A stretch of 64,000 nucleotides of DNA from Monosporascus cannonballus. Lineage: Eukaryota; Ascomycota; Sordariomycetes; Xylariales. Numbering within the stretch: position 1 is the first letter of the stretch; every line of letters starts with the position of its first letter. The notes beneath the pieces are model-generated. The model did no database searches, was not told where the DNA came from, and was given only the letters and a program-made list of their open reading frames with translations. Where the stretch lies: positions 1-64,000 of the forward strand of contig QJNS01000298.1 in the NCBI GenBank assembly GCA_004154925.1. Direction: 5' to 3'. The translations under genes were made by a program, and so were the position numbers. Shown piece by piece: positions 31,507 through 45,090 of the stretch.

Positions 31507-32293
31507 ATGTACGGTGACTTGGGAAACAAACTTGTATGCAATCCTTCACTGAATGAGGATTTACAGTAAGTATCTCGAGACATTAACCACAACTGATGTG
31601 TAGGTCCAACATGCCAAAAGGACGCAGAATTTGACGCATCTTCCACCTTACCAGACCGAAATAGTCCGTGCTGTAACGCGAGAAGTTCGAGATCTGGATA
31701 AGGATGTTGCGAGGATGTTAGAGCCATTCCAGGGGTCGTTCGTGCCCACTGACGACCAAGCTACTGCCTGTACTTTGCTCGTCGACCATCTGTCAATGCG
31801 AAGAAACAAGCGCTGCCTACTGGCGTATCACAAGACGCGGACGGACAGATTAGAGGAACTGGTCTGGAAGGGCTATGATGTGGTCGACCTCGCCGGACAA
31901 CAAGTAAGAGACGGTCCTGGGATGGCAGGCGCTGGCCCCGGCATGCGAAATGGCGATGGTGACTCGAGCAGCCTGAGTCCGCAAGAAGAAGACTACGTGC
32001 GGCACTATAGCGATCTACTTGCTGCCTATAAGGGTCAATGGACCGACATCGACCTGACGGGCAGTCTAGAACCCCCACGCGACTTGTTCATTGACGTCCG
32101 AGTGTTGAAGGATGCTGGCGAGATTCAGACCGAGTACGGGTAAGAAGGACATAAGCTTGATCTTCCATAATGTCAACACATGCTGACATGCCGTCCCAGG
32201 GCTATCACGCTGACGAAGAACAGTCAGTTCTACGTCCGCCAAGGTGATGTTGAGCGTCTAATAGCACAGGGCTATCTCCAGAAGCTGGGCTGA
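31507..32293 (+). CDS. PSF1: GINS complex subunit Psf1
   Basis: Three exons (31507-31565, 31621-32139, 32200-32293) give 223 aa. The start MYGDLGNKLVCNPSLNEDLQ is typical, followed by YQTEIVRAVTREVRDLDKDV, the conserved MRRNKRCLLAYHKTR and, after a short insert rich in Gly/Met, a C-terminal domain (FIDVRVLKDAGEIQTEYG, KNSQFYVRQGDVERLIAQGY). GINS is part of the CMG replicative helicase with Cdc45 and MCM2-7. The exon 1-2 join was fixed by the frame (CA/G = Gln). Confidence 0.93.
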
Positions 32294-34473
32294 ATGCGGC
32301 CAGAGTCATGGATGAGCTCAGACCACTATGACGGGACGGCACTTCGTATATATGTGATGGGACACATTGGGTGCGTATTCAAACCATCCGCGAGTTAATT
32401 AGTGCTGTCGCTGCGGCTGGGGAACTTTACGGCATGATATCCTGTGATACATCCCTGACGACTCGCCACAGATGCACAGAAAGACATGGCCCGTACACTT
32501 GACTAGACAACCTCTCTCTCCTCCATGGCCCAACATCCACCAGACGGCAAATAACCTACGTCGCTTATTGGAAACCTTACGATTTACAACTCCGGGAAAG
32601 TCTCATCATGCATACCCTTAAGAAAGTTTACAGGAATTGAGCCGTGCTGGGCCATGCCACCTTACAAGTTAATCGAGCATTAGAGTTGCTGGAAGGTGCA
32701 CAGTATGAGGACCAGTGTATGTGTTACCTTATATGCTCGTCAATGTTCAGCGGGTGAACCGGACCCAAGCCCGGGGCATACTATTCCTGCAAAGACCATG
32801 AGTTGGGGTCTTAAATGGGACGTGGCTCATGAATGCGGCATCGAATCAAAAGAAGACCTAAACGTGGGATAGACCTCGCGAGTCGTAGGTTGCATGCGGG
32901 CGACCGAACACCTAACAGTGTAAAAGGTTTTCGAAGTTACATTTTAAAGTGATGATGAAAAACAGAAGATGGATTGCAAAAAGGCCTGAGCCGTTGATGT
33001 TGCCGTTCTTGAGGAATCGACGAATACCATGGCTTTGAGATACGTAAGAGGTTCTAGGGTTGAGTTGGCTGCCGATGTGAGTTGTCACTTGTGAACATCA
33101 TCCCGCATTTGAATTAATAAGTACTGTAACCTCTACTATAGATAAGGGGTAACATAAGCCGCGGCATCGAACGGCTTTTCTTATCAATTGACCAGTATTA
33201 CGCCATGATTTATCATCTGAACAAGAAGGTGAATACCACTCAAGGGAGCACAGGTCTACGATTGGATCACTTTCATAGGTCTGTACTAGGTAGACATTGA
33301 TACTCTTCCACGGAGTTTCTGGCGTTGCCTTCGCAGTAGCAGTCGGTAAAGCCCCCGCCAACAGCATACTGCAGCAACCGACAGGGATAGAGCTGATTGC
33401 ATCATATGCATGCAGCATGCATGTGCTAGCCAAAACGGCAAGCAGCCGCCGGCTCAGAATGCTTCATGACCGTTACATCCGCATTGAGCCGCTAAGGGAA
33501 GAACCTGGCAACTTCATGCTCTGAGAATGCCGAAGAAACGCTTCTACAGAACATACGTATTGTTTCCCATGTCCGGTAAGCACCTGAAGGAGTTAAGAGA
33601 GCTTTCCCCACTCTCAAGGTAGAATATAAGTACTCATCCAAGTTGCCTTAATTGCTACGTAGTTACATAAGTTTGAGGGCTAAGATCAGCTCTGGTTGCT
33701 AGTAGTATATACGGGGTTGTTCAAGGTTAGGTAAATATTCATATACCCCCGGTTACATCTAGCACCATATAGTAACCGAAGAAACTTACAACCTCAATGT
33801 CCGTATGATACTAGGTAGTTTAACCCTGCAATTCCAGGTTACAATTCGGATTCCGGAACCACTTACCACACAGTATCGCAAGATTCGCCTTGATGGAAGT
33901 GCACAAGTTGTACGAACCTTTTGTTCACGGTAAAGCCGATATAAGTTGAGTACCTGATTTAGTACGACTTAGATCGACGCATATGGCTCGATGCTATAAT
34001 CCCTGTACGTAGGCCCATCTGGCCCGGCTCTCACCACAGTTTGAGTGTGATCTGGTTGTTTCTTTTAGCGGGGGCAAATGCAAATTTGCTCGGTTTTGGT
34101 GTCATGTGTGGGTTACTATAGGACAGGGGCCCCCTAGTTTAACATAGCTCGATGATAAACTCAGAAGCCTCTCGTCATCGTCTGTGTTTCGTGTTCCGCA
34201 GAAACACCCCAACTCAGGTACTTTCTTTTTGACCATGCAAGACTTTAGCTGTAAGCCTGTTATTTTAGGCTTCAGCTGTCTGGATTGAGTTTCCAACTTG
34301 CCAATTTTCCATACGTAATTACAGCGACTTTTGCCCAAAACGTATCTCAGTCACCACGCATCTGTGGGAGTTAGATTCTCACCGTGTTGATATCGGGCAC
34401 TGTGCTCGACTTCCACTCACGAATGTCTGGTCCTGCATTTTAAGTTCGCAGAGCTAAAGGCTCCTTATTGGCT
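32294..34473. other. Gene-free 2.2 kb
   Basis: No convincing coding sequence, RNA gene or mobile element. Composition is AT-rich in places (33600-33800). Confidence 0.5.
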
Positions 34474-37400
34474 ATGTCCGGTTCATCCTTCGGCTTCTCC
34501 TCGTGGAGGCGGCCACCGTCTGCGCAGTCCCAGCCCACTCCAGAAGAGGACGTGCTGGGCCGCCAAACTCAAAGCTCCCGATTCGTCCAAGCTGACGCAA
34601 GATTGCTCTCATCTTCGGCGAGCTCTGCTGGCCATAGGGATCCTACAAGGAGGTCTTTCATACCGGGCTCTGCAAGGGATCATCTATGTAAGTCCACCAT
34701 ATACCTCAACTGTCTGACTTCACTCATCCTCGCCGTAGCTCCTATCGATAGCGCCCAGTTCGCTCGCAGCGTTCGTGAAGACACCACCGAGCTCGCCTCG
34801 TACGTCTTGTCCGACAAGGACAAACGGGACACCTCTTTCCTCACCGCAAGGGCGTCGTTCTCGTCGCACAATGGGCCGGAAGCCGCGACCACCCAGCATC
34901 GCATAGACGATCTGGGGGGATCCCACGCTTCGGGGCCCGGGCCGATTGAGGAGGTTTCCGAACTATCGTCATCAGAAACGACGCCGGACGAAGCAACCCA
35001 TTCTGGACCGTCTGTCCTTGCCAGTATGCTCAAACATTCTCCCCCGCAGCCTTTAGAAGACGAAGCTGCCGGGAGCGGTGAGCTTCAGGACGCCGATCGA
35101 CAGGATCCGTTTCTTCTCACCCACGACTCTCGACAACACAATGGAGACCGTCCGTCGCCTAACAACGGCGTGCCTATCAGCGCGTCAGAAACGACTCCTC
35201 TATTAATCCCGAAGCTTGGCCAGCCCAGCCCCTCGAGCACGACGTCTGAGTATGACGACGTCGAAAGCCAAAAACCGAAGGCTAAAGCATCTTGGAACCG
35301 ATTTCTCCGGCCGTTCGGGGTAAAAGCGGAAAACAAGCTTCGTGGATTTCCTCGCATAATGAAACCAAAAACTTTGAATAGGGGGGCTATCTGGCAGCAT
35401 GCTGTTGTGGAGCCAGCACGTTGTGTGCCCGCTGTCATCGTTGGGCTCCTTTTAAACATTCTAGATGCTCTTTCGTATGGTAAGTATAGTACTTGCCTTA
35501 CTTAGTTGCCCGCTATCCTAATCCATGATCAATGTAGGAATGATCCTGTTTCCGCTCGGGAATCCGATCTTCTCGAAACTCGGACCAGCGGGCATATCCA
35601 TATTCTACGTCAGCACAATCGTCGCACAGCTGACGTTCTCGTTTGGGAGTAAGTTCGGGGGCGGAGTCGGTTCCGAATTGGTACGCAGCTGTGGCTCGAA
35701 TTCGTGGACGTCGATTAACCGCTGCGTAGATCGAAGTCGTCCCATTCTTTCACAATATGGCCGCTACTATCGAATCAATTGTGGGAGAAGACCAGCCGGA
35801 CGCTGTCATCGCAACTACCATAACCTCATACGCCCTCAGCTCGATGCTTACTGGCACTGTGTTCTATCTCATGGGGAGATTCCGCCTCGGTTATATCGTG
35901 GGCTTCATTCCGCGCCATATACTGATCGGTTGTATTGGTGGCGTCGGTTGGTTCCTTGTCACCACAGGGTTCGAAGTCTCTGCCCGTTTGGAGAAGTTTC
36001 GATATGACCTTGACACCGGCCGACAGCTAATCCAAACTGATACCCTTCCGCTCTGGCTCATCCCGCTTGCTTTGGCTATTCTCCTCTTCGGAGCTCAGAA
36101 GAAAATCAGCTCTCAATACTTCTTATCCGTGTACATTCTATTGATACCCCTCATTTTCTATTTCTTCGTGCTGATTATTGATGGTCTGGAACCTGGGAAA
36201 TTGAGACAGAGCGGCTGGATTTTCGACGCGCCGCCAGCTGGTGAGCCGTGGTGGTATTTCTGGACTCTATACAGTAAGCTGTCCTCCATACCTATGGTAT
36301 ACAAACTCGGTTGCTGATGCGGTCTACAGAGTTCAATCTTGTCCACTGGGGAGCTATTTCGCAAACCATCGGGGCGATGTTCGCTCTGACTTTCTTCAGC
36401 TTGCTCCATGTGCCCATTAACGTGCCGGCATTGGCGCAAAGCATAGGAGAAGACAATGCTGATCTGAACCACGAACTCAGACTCCATGGCTATTCTAATT
36501 TCCTCAGCGGACTTGCAGGAAGCATGCAAAATTACCTAGTATACGCCAATACTCTATTTTTCATGAGGTCGGGAGGGGACAGCCGACTCGCAGGCTTCAT
36601 GCTTGCTGGACTGACGTTTGTTATGCTCGTCATCGGGCCCGTCATCATCGGCTATATTCCGATTATGATGGTGGGAACATTGATCTTCGTCCTCGGGTTT
36701 GAGTTGCTAGAAGACGCCTTGGTGGCCCCGAGACGGAAGCTGAAGATAGCAGAGTACTTGACGGTAAGTCACGCTACGTAAAGGATTTTTGAATCTTGGC
36801 TAACTAAATGGCCCCAGATTGTTGCCATCATTCTGACCATGGGCATCTACGATTTCGTCGCTGGTATCTTCTTGGGCATAGTACTTGCCTTCGTCTCGGC
36901 AATCTTCCATGCATCTCGTGTTCCCGCTATCCGGGCGACGTATACGGGAGATCAAGTCGGCTCGATGGTGAGGCGGAATCCCTCCCAGCACCACTTCCTC
37001 CAAGAAGTCGCCCAGCAAACGTATATCATCAAGCTTTCCGGCTTTCTGTTCTTTGGCACAATTGTGGGTGTCGAGGAGAAAATCCGTGCCCTCATATCCG
37101 ACGAATCTTTCCAGCAGCATCCCATCAGATACATGATCATCGATTTATGGCATGTCACGGGAATAGATTACTCGGCAGGCGAAGGATTTATGACAATCAG
37201 CCGACTCCTAGACAACAAAGGAGTGGACCTCCTTATCAGCGGAATAGATGCGGAGAGTAGGATTGGTCGCGATCTGAGGGCTGTGGGGCTGGGAAGCGGT
37301 GACATCGAGGTCAGATTCATGCCTGACTTGAACTCTGCTCTAGAAAGTTGCGAGAATGAGCAGCTCAAGACCTTCTACGCTCGACAAGAAGCGTTAAGGG

Positions 37401-38014
37401 TCAGCCGGCCGGCTCCGTCGGCGCATCTCGATGTGCCTGACAACGGCCGGGTTATCCAAGGCCTGGATATTTTGTCTCAGTCTCCCAGGCGCAGCAGACT
37501 ACACCAGGCAGCGAAAAACGTGCTGACGCAACAGGAGATCCGCCGGGCAACGCGATGGCAGAGCATAAGCGAGCCCCTCCGCCTCATGCTCCAAGTCTTC
37601 CACCACGTGAGCCAGCGAAACGAGGACTTCTGGTTCCGGGCGAAGCCGTACTTCGTCCGCCGGGAGGACCCCGCCGGCACCGTGCTGTACCACCGTGGCG
37701 AGCGGGCCAACGGTTTCTACATCGTCGAGGCGGGCGAGCTCCGGGCGGACTACGAGACGCCCCAGGGCCGCCTCGCCGAGCCCATCGTCCAGGGCACGAC
37801 GTGCGGCGAGCTGCCCTTCTTCTCGTCCACAAACCGCACCGCTACCGTCTCGGCCGTCAAGGACGCTACCGTCTGGGTCATGGACACGGACAGCTGGGCG
37901 CGGCTACAGAGGGAGGAGCCCGAGGTCGCACAGGAGCTGCTGACCGTATCCCTGAAGCTGACATCCGAGCGCATGAACGCCATGACGAACTACATCTCCG
38001 CCGTGGGGAACTAG
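34474..38014 (+). CDS. SulP/SLC26 family transporter with STAS and cyclic-nucleotide-binding domains (Vsb1-like)
   Basis: Six exons (34474-34687, 34739-35479, 35538-35680, 35730-36273, 36330-36763, 36818-38014) total 3273 nt, 1090 aa. About 290 N-terminal residues are disordered and Ser/Asp-rich. The membrane domain follows (CVPAVIVGLLLNILDALSYG, GRFRLGYIVGFIPRHILIGC, MMVGTLIFVLGFELLEDAL), then a STAS domain (about 748-880, with LSGFLFFGTIVGVEE and GIDYSAGEGF). A cNMP-binding fold occupies about 950-1075, with a phosphate-binding-cassette-like CGELPFFSSTNRTATVSA that keeps Gly-Glu-Leu and Arg. The arrangement resembles yeast Ygr125w/Vsb1 (vacuolar), so vacuolar transport is inferred; the substrate is unknown. 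The ATG after TTG-GCT was taken as the start. Confidence 0.88.
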
Positions 38015-39523
38015 CTTTAAGAATGTTGCTTAGGCGTCGAGGTTGTCTGCACGCCGAGTTGATTAATAATAATGATTAATGGTTGATTCGCATATAGACA
38101 GTGGGCATCGGGGAAAGGGGATCGGAAAAGTTTGGGCTGCGTCTGCGCTTTAGTTTGGCATTTTTGATAGCGAGCGAGCATGATCTGATATCCATCAGGC
38201 GAACGACAAATACAAATTCATTACGGCCTTCGCATCTATATTTGAGGCTTATGACCTTTGAGCATGTTCTTCCCATATGTCAGCCGATGTGTTACGTTGT
38301 CCGGGGCCGCTCCCAAAGCCCAGGGCCTTGTCTTCGCACACAATTTATATCTAACGCTGGCAAAGGGTAATCAATCATCATGAAAAAGTATGTATAGATC
38401 ATTGGCCACACACGCTCCACAAACTTTGGGAACCCATATATATGGTTTATATCGTGGTGTTAACAGTGGTATGGCTACGAACCCGACTCCATCCGGCCAC
38501 CCTTTCAACACTCGCAATGTAAGACTCCTGGACAGGGTCTGAGATATACGGCGCTCAGGGCACTCAAACCAGGTGGGATCTTCGCTGGCCTGTGTGTGCT
38601 GGCTATAACTGAGGCGCAGAATAGTTACGTAGCCCGGTGTGTTTCCCCCCTTTCCTTCTAGTCAGGTGACTATAGGAAGAAACATAATGCAGCTAGCTTA
38701 CTTCTTGAGAGGGGTGAAGGAACTGCCTGCTATTTTATTTGAGTAATAATCATTGTCTTGACCCAAACCAGCACGACCAACGGTATCACGCAAGTTCACT
38801 CGAGCGTAATCTCACATCGGCTTAACCCAAGGCGCGAGTAGCTTTTGGCGAGTGGTTGAGTCAACCCGGGGGACTGGCCGAGGGGCTTCATGGTTTAGAA
38901 TCGAATACTGGTCCCACTATCACTTGGGAGAGGTTATAGATGCTAGAGCTAGGCTACTGGCTCCTAAAGATGGCGCGAACTGGGGTACATCTACAAGGAC
39001 TCTCATATTGATGTAGAGGATTTGCACGTATATGTTCGGTGGGGGCTGTTTCTGGTATATGTAGAGCCAGCCAGGTACAGTTCAAGGGCTGTGCTTCTCC
39101 TTTGGGCCGGACGGGCGCAAGGTCAGCGGAATGCTGAGGTGTGGACGCCCAAGTGATTCTGCGTAGAAAACACGAGCACCAATGTGTTTCCCTTTGCCTC
39201 TTCCATCACTCTAGCACCCCCCTACACACGTCGAAGTTTGCTTTGAAATTGTCATACGCGAAGTCCCAGTCTTGTTGGTAGATAGCGAGCTATCCCATAA
39301 CCTACTCCTATACGTCCTGATTAAGACGAGTCATGGCATTACCTAAACCGAGGGACCAAAAACATTGATACAATGTACAGGTTGGTCTACATCAAAGTCG
39401 TCATCCCCATTTTATGCATCCTGTACCTCGTGGAAGTCCTCTGATGCGCCACGAGGACCCTGGATCCCGAAAGGCTGAAGATCAATAAAGCGCTAAGACG
39501 TCCGTGAGCAGGCCAATGCATCC
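38015..39523. other. Convergent spacer, nothing recognised
   Basis: 3' flanks of the transporter gene and EMP24. No tRNA, gene or repeat could be supported. Confidence 0.5.
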
Positions 39524-40280
39524 CTATACTACCCGCTTGACCTCGAAGAATCTTCGGAGCCACCAGACCTGGAAGAGAGACTCGCCGATAACCACGCCAA
39601 TGACGAACACGTTCCACCACTTAACCCGGCTGTTTGTGCTCTCGGCCGTGTTGCGGTGGGTGCGCTCTCGAAGGACGATATACGACTGCTCGTCCTTGAC
39701 CTGAGTGAGAAGCTCGGATAGTTTGCGAACTGCAATGGCGGAAATTTCAGTCAGTTAGCTGCAGAGGTCGCGCGTGGAGGGCGCAGGCAGGGGGGTTCGC
39801 ACCTTCCGCCTCTAAGGGATCCTGAGGCGCATCGGCTTCCGAGATGTAGACGATTCCGTGGACGTTGAAGGAGACCTCCTTGCTGTTTGCGCCCCAGTGC
39901 TCGTTGCCGAAGCAGTATAAGTACCTCCCGTCGTTCTTGGCGTGGAAAGAGTAGTCGCCGTTGGACACGCTCTTCTGGAATGTCTCGTACTGGCCGACGG
40001 GATTCGTGATCTATAGGGGGGATGCATTGTAAGCCATTGGTTCCACTTCACGACACGTAGCTACGGCGGCGGTTGCCCTCCATACCCAGAAGTCGATGTC
40101 CAGATTTCCAGCGCTGCCGAATTCCCTGTCGCCAACTTGGAAGGTGACGGTCATCGTGTCATCTTTGTGGAGTTCCTCGTGGAAGCACTCCCGGCCGTGG
40201 GCAGGGAGCTGTATATTGTGGCCCAGTACAGCCGGCACCAAGCTGGCTAGCAGTATGGAGGTGGGTGTTAGGATATGCAT
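39524..40280 (-). CDS. EMP24: p24 family ER-Golgi cargo receptor Emp24
   Basis: Three exons (40280-40086, 40010-39803, 39729-39524) give 202 aa. A signal peptide (MHILTPTSILLASLVPAVLG) precedes a GOLD domain with the paired cysteines of p24 proteins (GRECFHEEL and GRYLYCFGN). A coiled coil (RKLSELLTQVKDEQSYIV, RERTHRNTAESTNSRVKWWN) leads to one membrane segment (VFVIGVVIGESLFQVWWL) and a short cytosolic tail RRFFEVKRVV with the di-Phe COPII signal. It cycles in COPI/COPII vesicles. Confidence 0.92.
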
Positions 40281-42584
<2,304 letters not shown>

Positions 42585-43879
42585 GAGGTGTAACTCGACA
42601 TATTCCTCGGCTCATCCAACTCCGTCTCGCCGCGCTCCTCACGGCTTGGCTGTAAACATGCAAGTCATTGTGGGAGCTATCGGTATGGTCCAAAGCTAGG
42701 CATCATCTTCGTACTCATTCTCACTCTGGTGGTGGTCCGGCAAAATGAGCCGCTCGTTTCTGACACGTCGACGTTCTTGTCTATGCGGAAGTTGATGTCG
42801 GAGATGAGGGGGAGGCGTACTGGAATGGGATCTGTACAATTTGATGTTACGGAAATTACGACAGCGCCTTTCCCGCGCTCAGTCATGGCACAGGGAGCAA
42901 GAGTAAAGGTAGACTCTCAAACTCTGTTCTGTATTGGCGCGGAAGGGTTTAATCATAAACCTCTACCTCATGATCAGATGCCCTTTTCGGTCCTCGTCTT
43001 TGTCGTCACACTGGGCTTATTTCTCCGTAGGATTTTGGCTGGCTGATACGGAGAAAAGTCCCAGGGTGGTATGCTTTTCTCAGTCATGTATGTGATGTTT
43101 TTCATTTTGCGCTGCCGTTACGAAGTAGAACGAGATTGGAAGGGCTTCGTAGTCTCGGCGGTCATGGCAATAGGATCTTCGTTAGAGCTTTTATAAAATC
43201 TAATTCCCGGATATCGATGTTGCCACTCGGCGAACTACGTAACGGCTCTCGTGTTTGCGATCCCCTGTCACGTTCCCCGGCTTTGACAAGCCCCTAGCTC
43301 GGCAGCAGAGTTGATTGCAACAGGGGGGGTAGCAAAGGGGAGTAGATCGTGCGCACTTCTTCGGGGCTTCCTCCTTTAGGGGCTGCCGTGAAAGGCCGCG
43401 CCACGTATCCCGCCGCCAATCGTGACCGTTCCGTGTGCTAAAGTTTGTTTATTTGGACGAGCTCGACGGCTGGGTCTCTTGACTAGACCCAAGTATCCCT
43501 TTCGAATTACTGCGGCAGTGTTGTAGCCGTCGAGTTGTCAGGGGAGCGACTGCGAAACGGAATAATCACTCAAAACAAGCTCCCCTAATATACTGACTGG
43601 GACGCACTTGCCGTAACATCCATAATAAAATACTGGCTGGGAGGGCGTCGCCGAGGTCTTAGGCAACCATTTGTCCATTTCCAGCTGGTTTTCGTCAACG
43701 AGGTGCTATATGCTCACTTTCATTTGCACTTTTTGGTGATCACCTGTTCAGCACGAGATACACAACCCTTTTAATAACCCATTCAGTTTACCTCACACTG
43801 AACTGAAAACACACAGAAGCCCCCTTGACAACATCCAGTCTGCCTCACAAAAAACCGAGAACGCTTAGGGGCCGACAAT
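42585..43879. other. Spacer after ARF1
   Basis: A 105-codon frame (42729-43046) overlaps the probable ARF1 3' flank and shows no domain. Nothing else recognised. Confidence 0.5.
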
Positions 43880-44818
43880 ATGGGTCGTTGGGGCCTTCGT
43901 AAGCCGAATCCATCATACTAGCCAACCCACCACGGACCAGATGTATAACCACGATGTATCTACTATGCAGGTCTATTCGAAGGCGACAAAGACTGGGACA
44001 TCGCCTGCGACCTCGAGTCCACCTTTGAAGGCGAAGATGAAGGAAAGAACCTCAAGTTCTTTGACCTTGTGGTGTTCCGCGACGACGACGAGGAGATCGT
44101 GGGCGAGATGCGCGACCGCCTCGACTCGGGCCTCGGCGACGAGCTGTTCGACATCTACCGCGCCAGGGAGAAGGAGTACGGCGGCGAGTACCGCGTCGTG
44201 ATCCTGGGCGCCCTGGCCATGCGGACCGGCGCGCGGATCCGCCCCGGCGGCCTAGGGCACTTGCGTGACCTCGTGTGCACCACCACCTGCCGCCACGGGT
44301 ACGTGCTGCCGATGTTCGACAACGGCTTCCGCGGCCCTGGCAGGCAAGTTTCCGGAGTCTTTCATTCCCTTTCAAAGCTTGTTTCAAGAGCTCCTGATCG
44401 CGTGTCGGACCACTCCGCTGCTACAAGCCATGTAGGGGGGTTGCAAAAACCACCCGCGGGCACCTGAGACCTCTATACCTAGCGTTTGCTGACTGCGAAT
44501 TATGACGTAGGGCCCAGTTCCTTGCCGCCCTGGACCACTACAAGCCCGGCGTCCCGCGCGCCTACGGACCGCCCAGCTGCTTCCATTGCGGCAAGATGAA
44601 GGCCGACACGGGTGGAGAGCCTCTAAGGTGTTCTCGATGCAAGCTCGCCTTCTACTGCGATGTGGAAAGTATATCTGGCAAGATCGTGCTTGAGGATAAT
44701 GCTGACGTTGCTTCACGCCCAGGATTACCAGAATATGGATCGAGAGCTTCATGAGCTTGATTGCCAAACGTTCGAGGATATTATTGGAGAAGCTGATACC
44801 GTCGCGTTGAATGTATAA
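43880..44818 (+). CDS. MYND-type zinc-finger-like protein
   Basis: Four exons (43880-43898, 43971-44343, 44511-44661, 44723-44818) give about 212 aa. The N-terminal region (GDKDWDIACDLESTF, RVVILGALAMRTGARI) is not recognised. The C-terminus is MYND-like: CFHCGKMKADTGGEPLRCSRCKLAFYCD followed by YQNMDRELHELDC. Intron 2 only keeps the frame if the donor is GC (AG/GCAAGT at 44342-44349). The exon 3 end is uncertain: a GTG donor at 44662 gives CD/DYQ, while a GTGCTT donor at 44686 adds eight residues. In either case the usual sixth zinc ligand (Cys before Gln) is Tyr. MYND domains bind proline-rich partners. Confidence 0.65.
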
Positions 44819-45090
44819 GTGGAAATTATACAGGGTTTGGTATTTGCTGGACTCATCAAGGAAGCGGTGATGAGTTTGTGTGGAGGTAAGCGGCCAACAA
44901 CGTACTGGCGAATTGGTGAAGTGTTCATGGAGGAAGATGTACTCCCGCTCATCCAAGGGGCATAGAGCAAAAGCGAGTATTGACATCACAACACTGAATG
45001 AAAATCAAGTTGCTATGTTCGTCGAGCATAAACATACTGAGGTGTCCGGATGAAGGGTTCGCGAACGAGGGGCCTATGTCCCTTTATATT

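Noticed and set aside
38860..38945. tRNA-like stretch (GGTTTAGAATCGAATACTGG)
   Set aside because: Acceptor and anticodon arms cannot be paired, and the B box deviates from GGTTCGANTCC.
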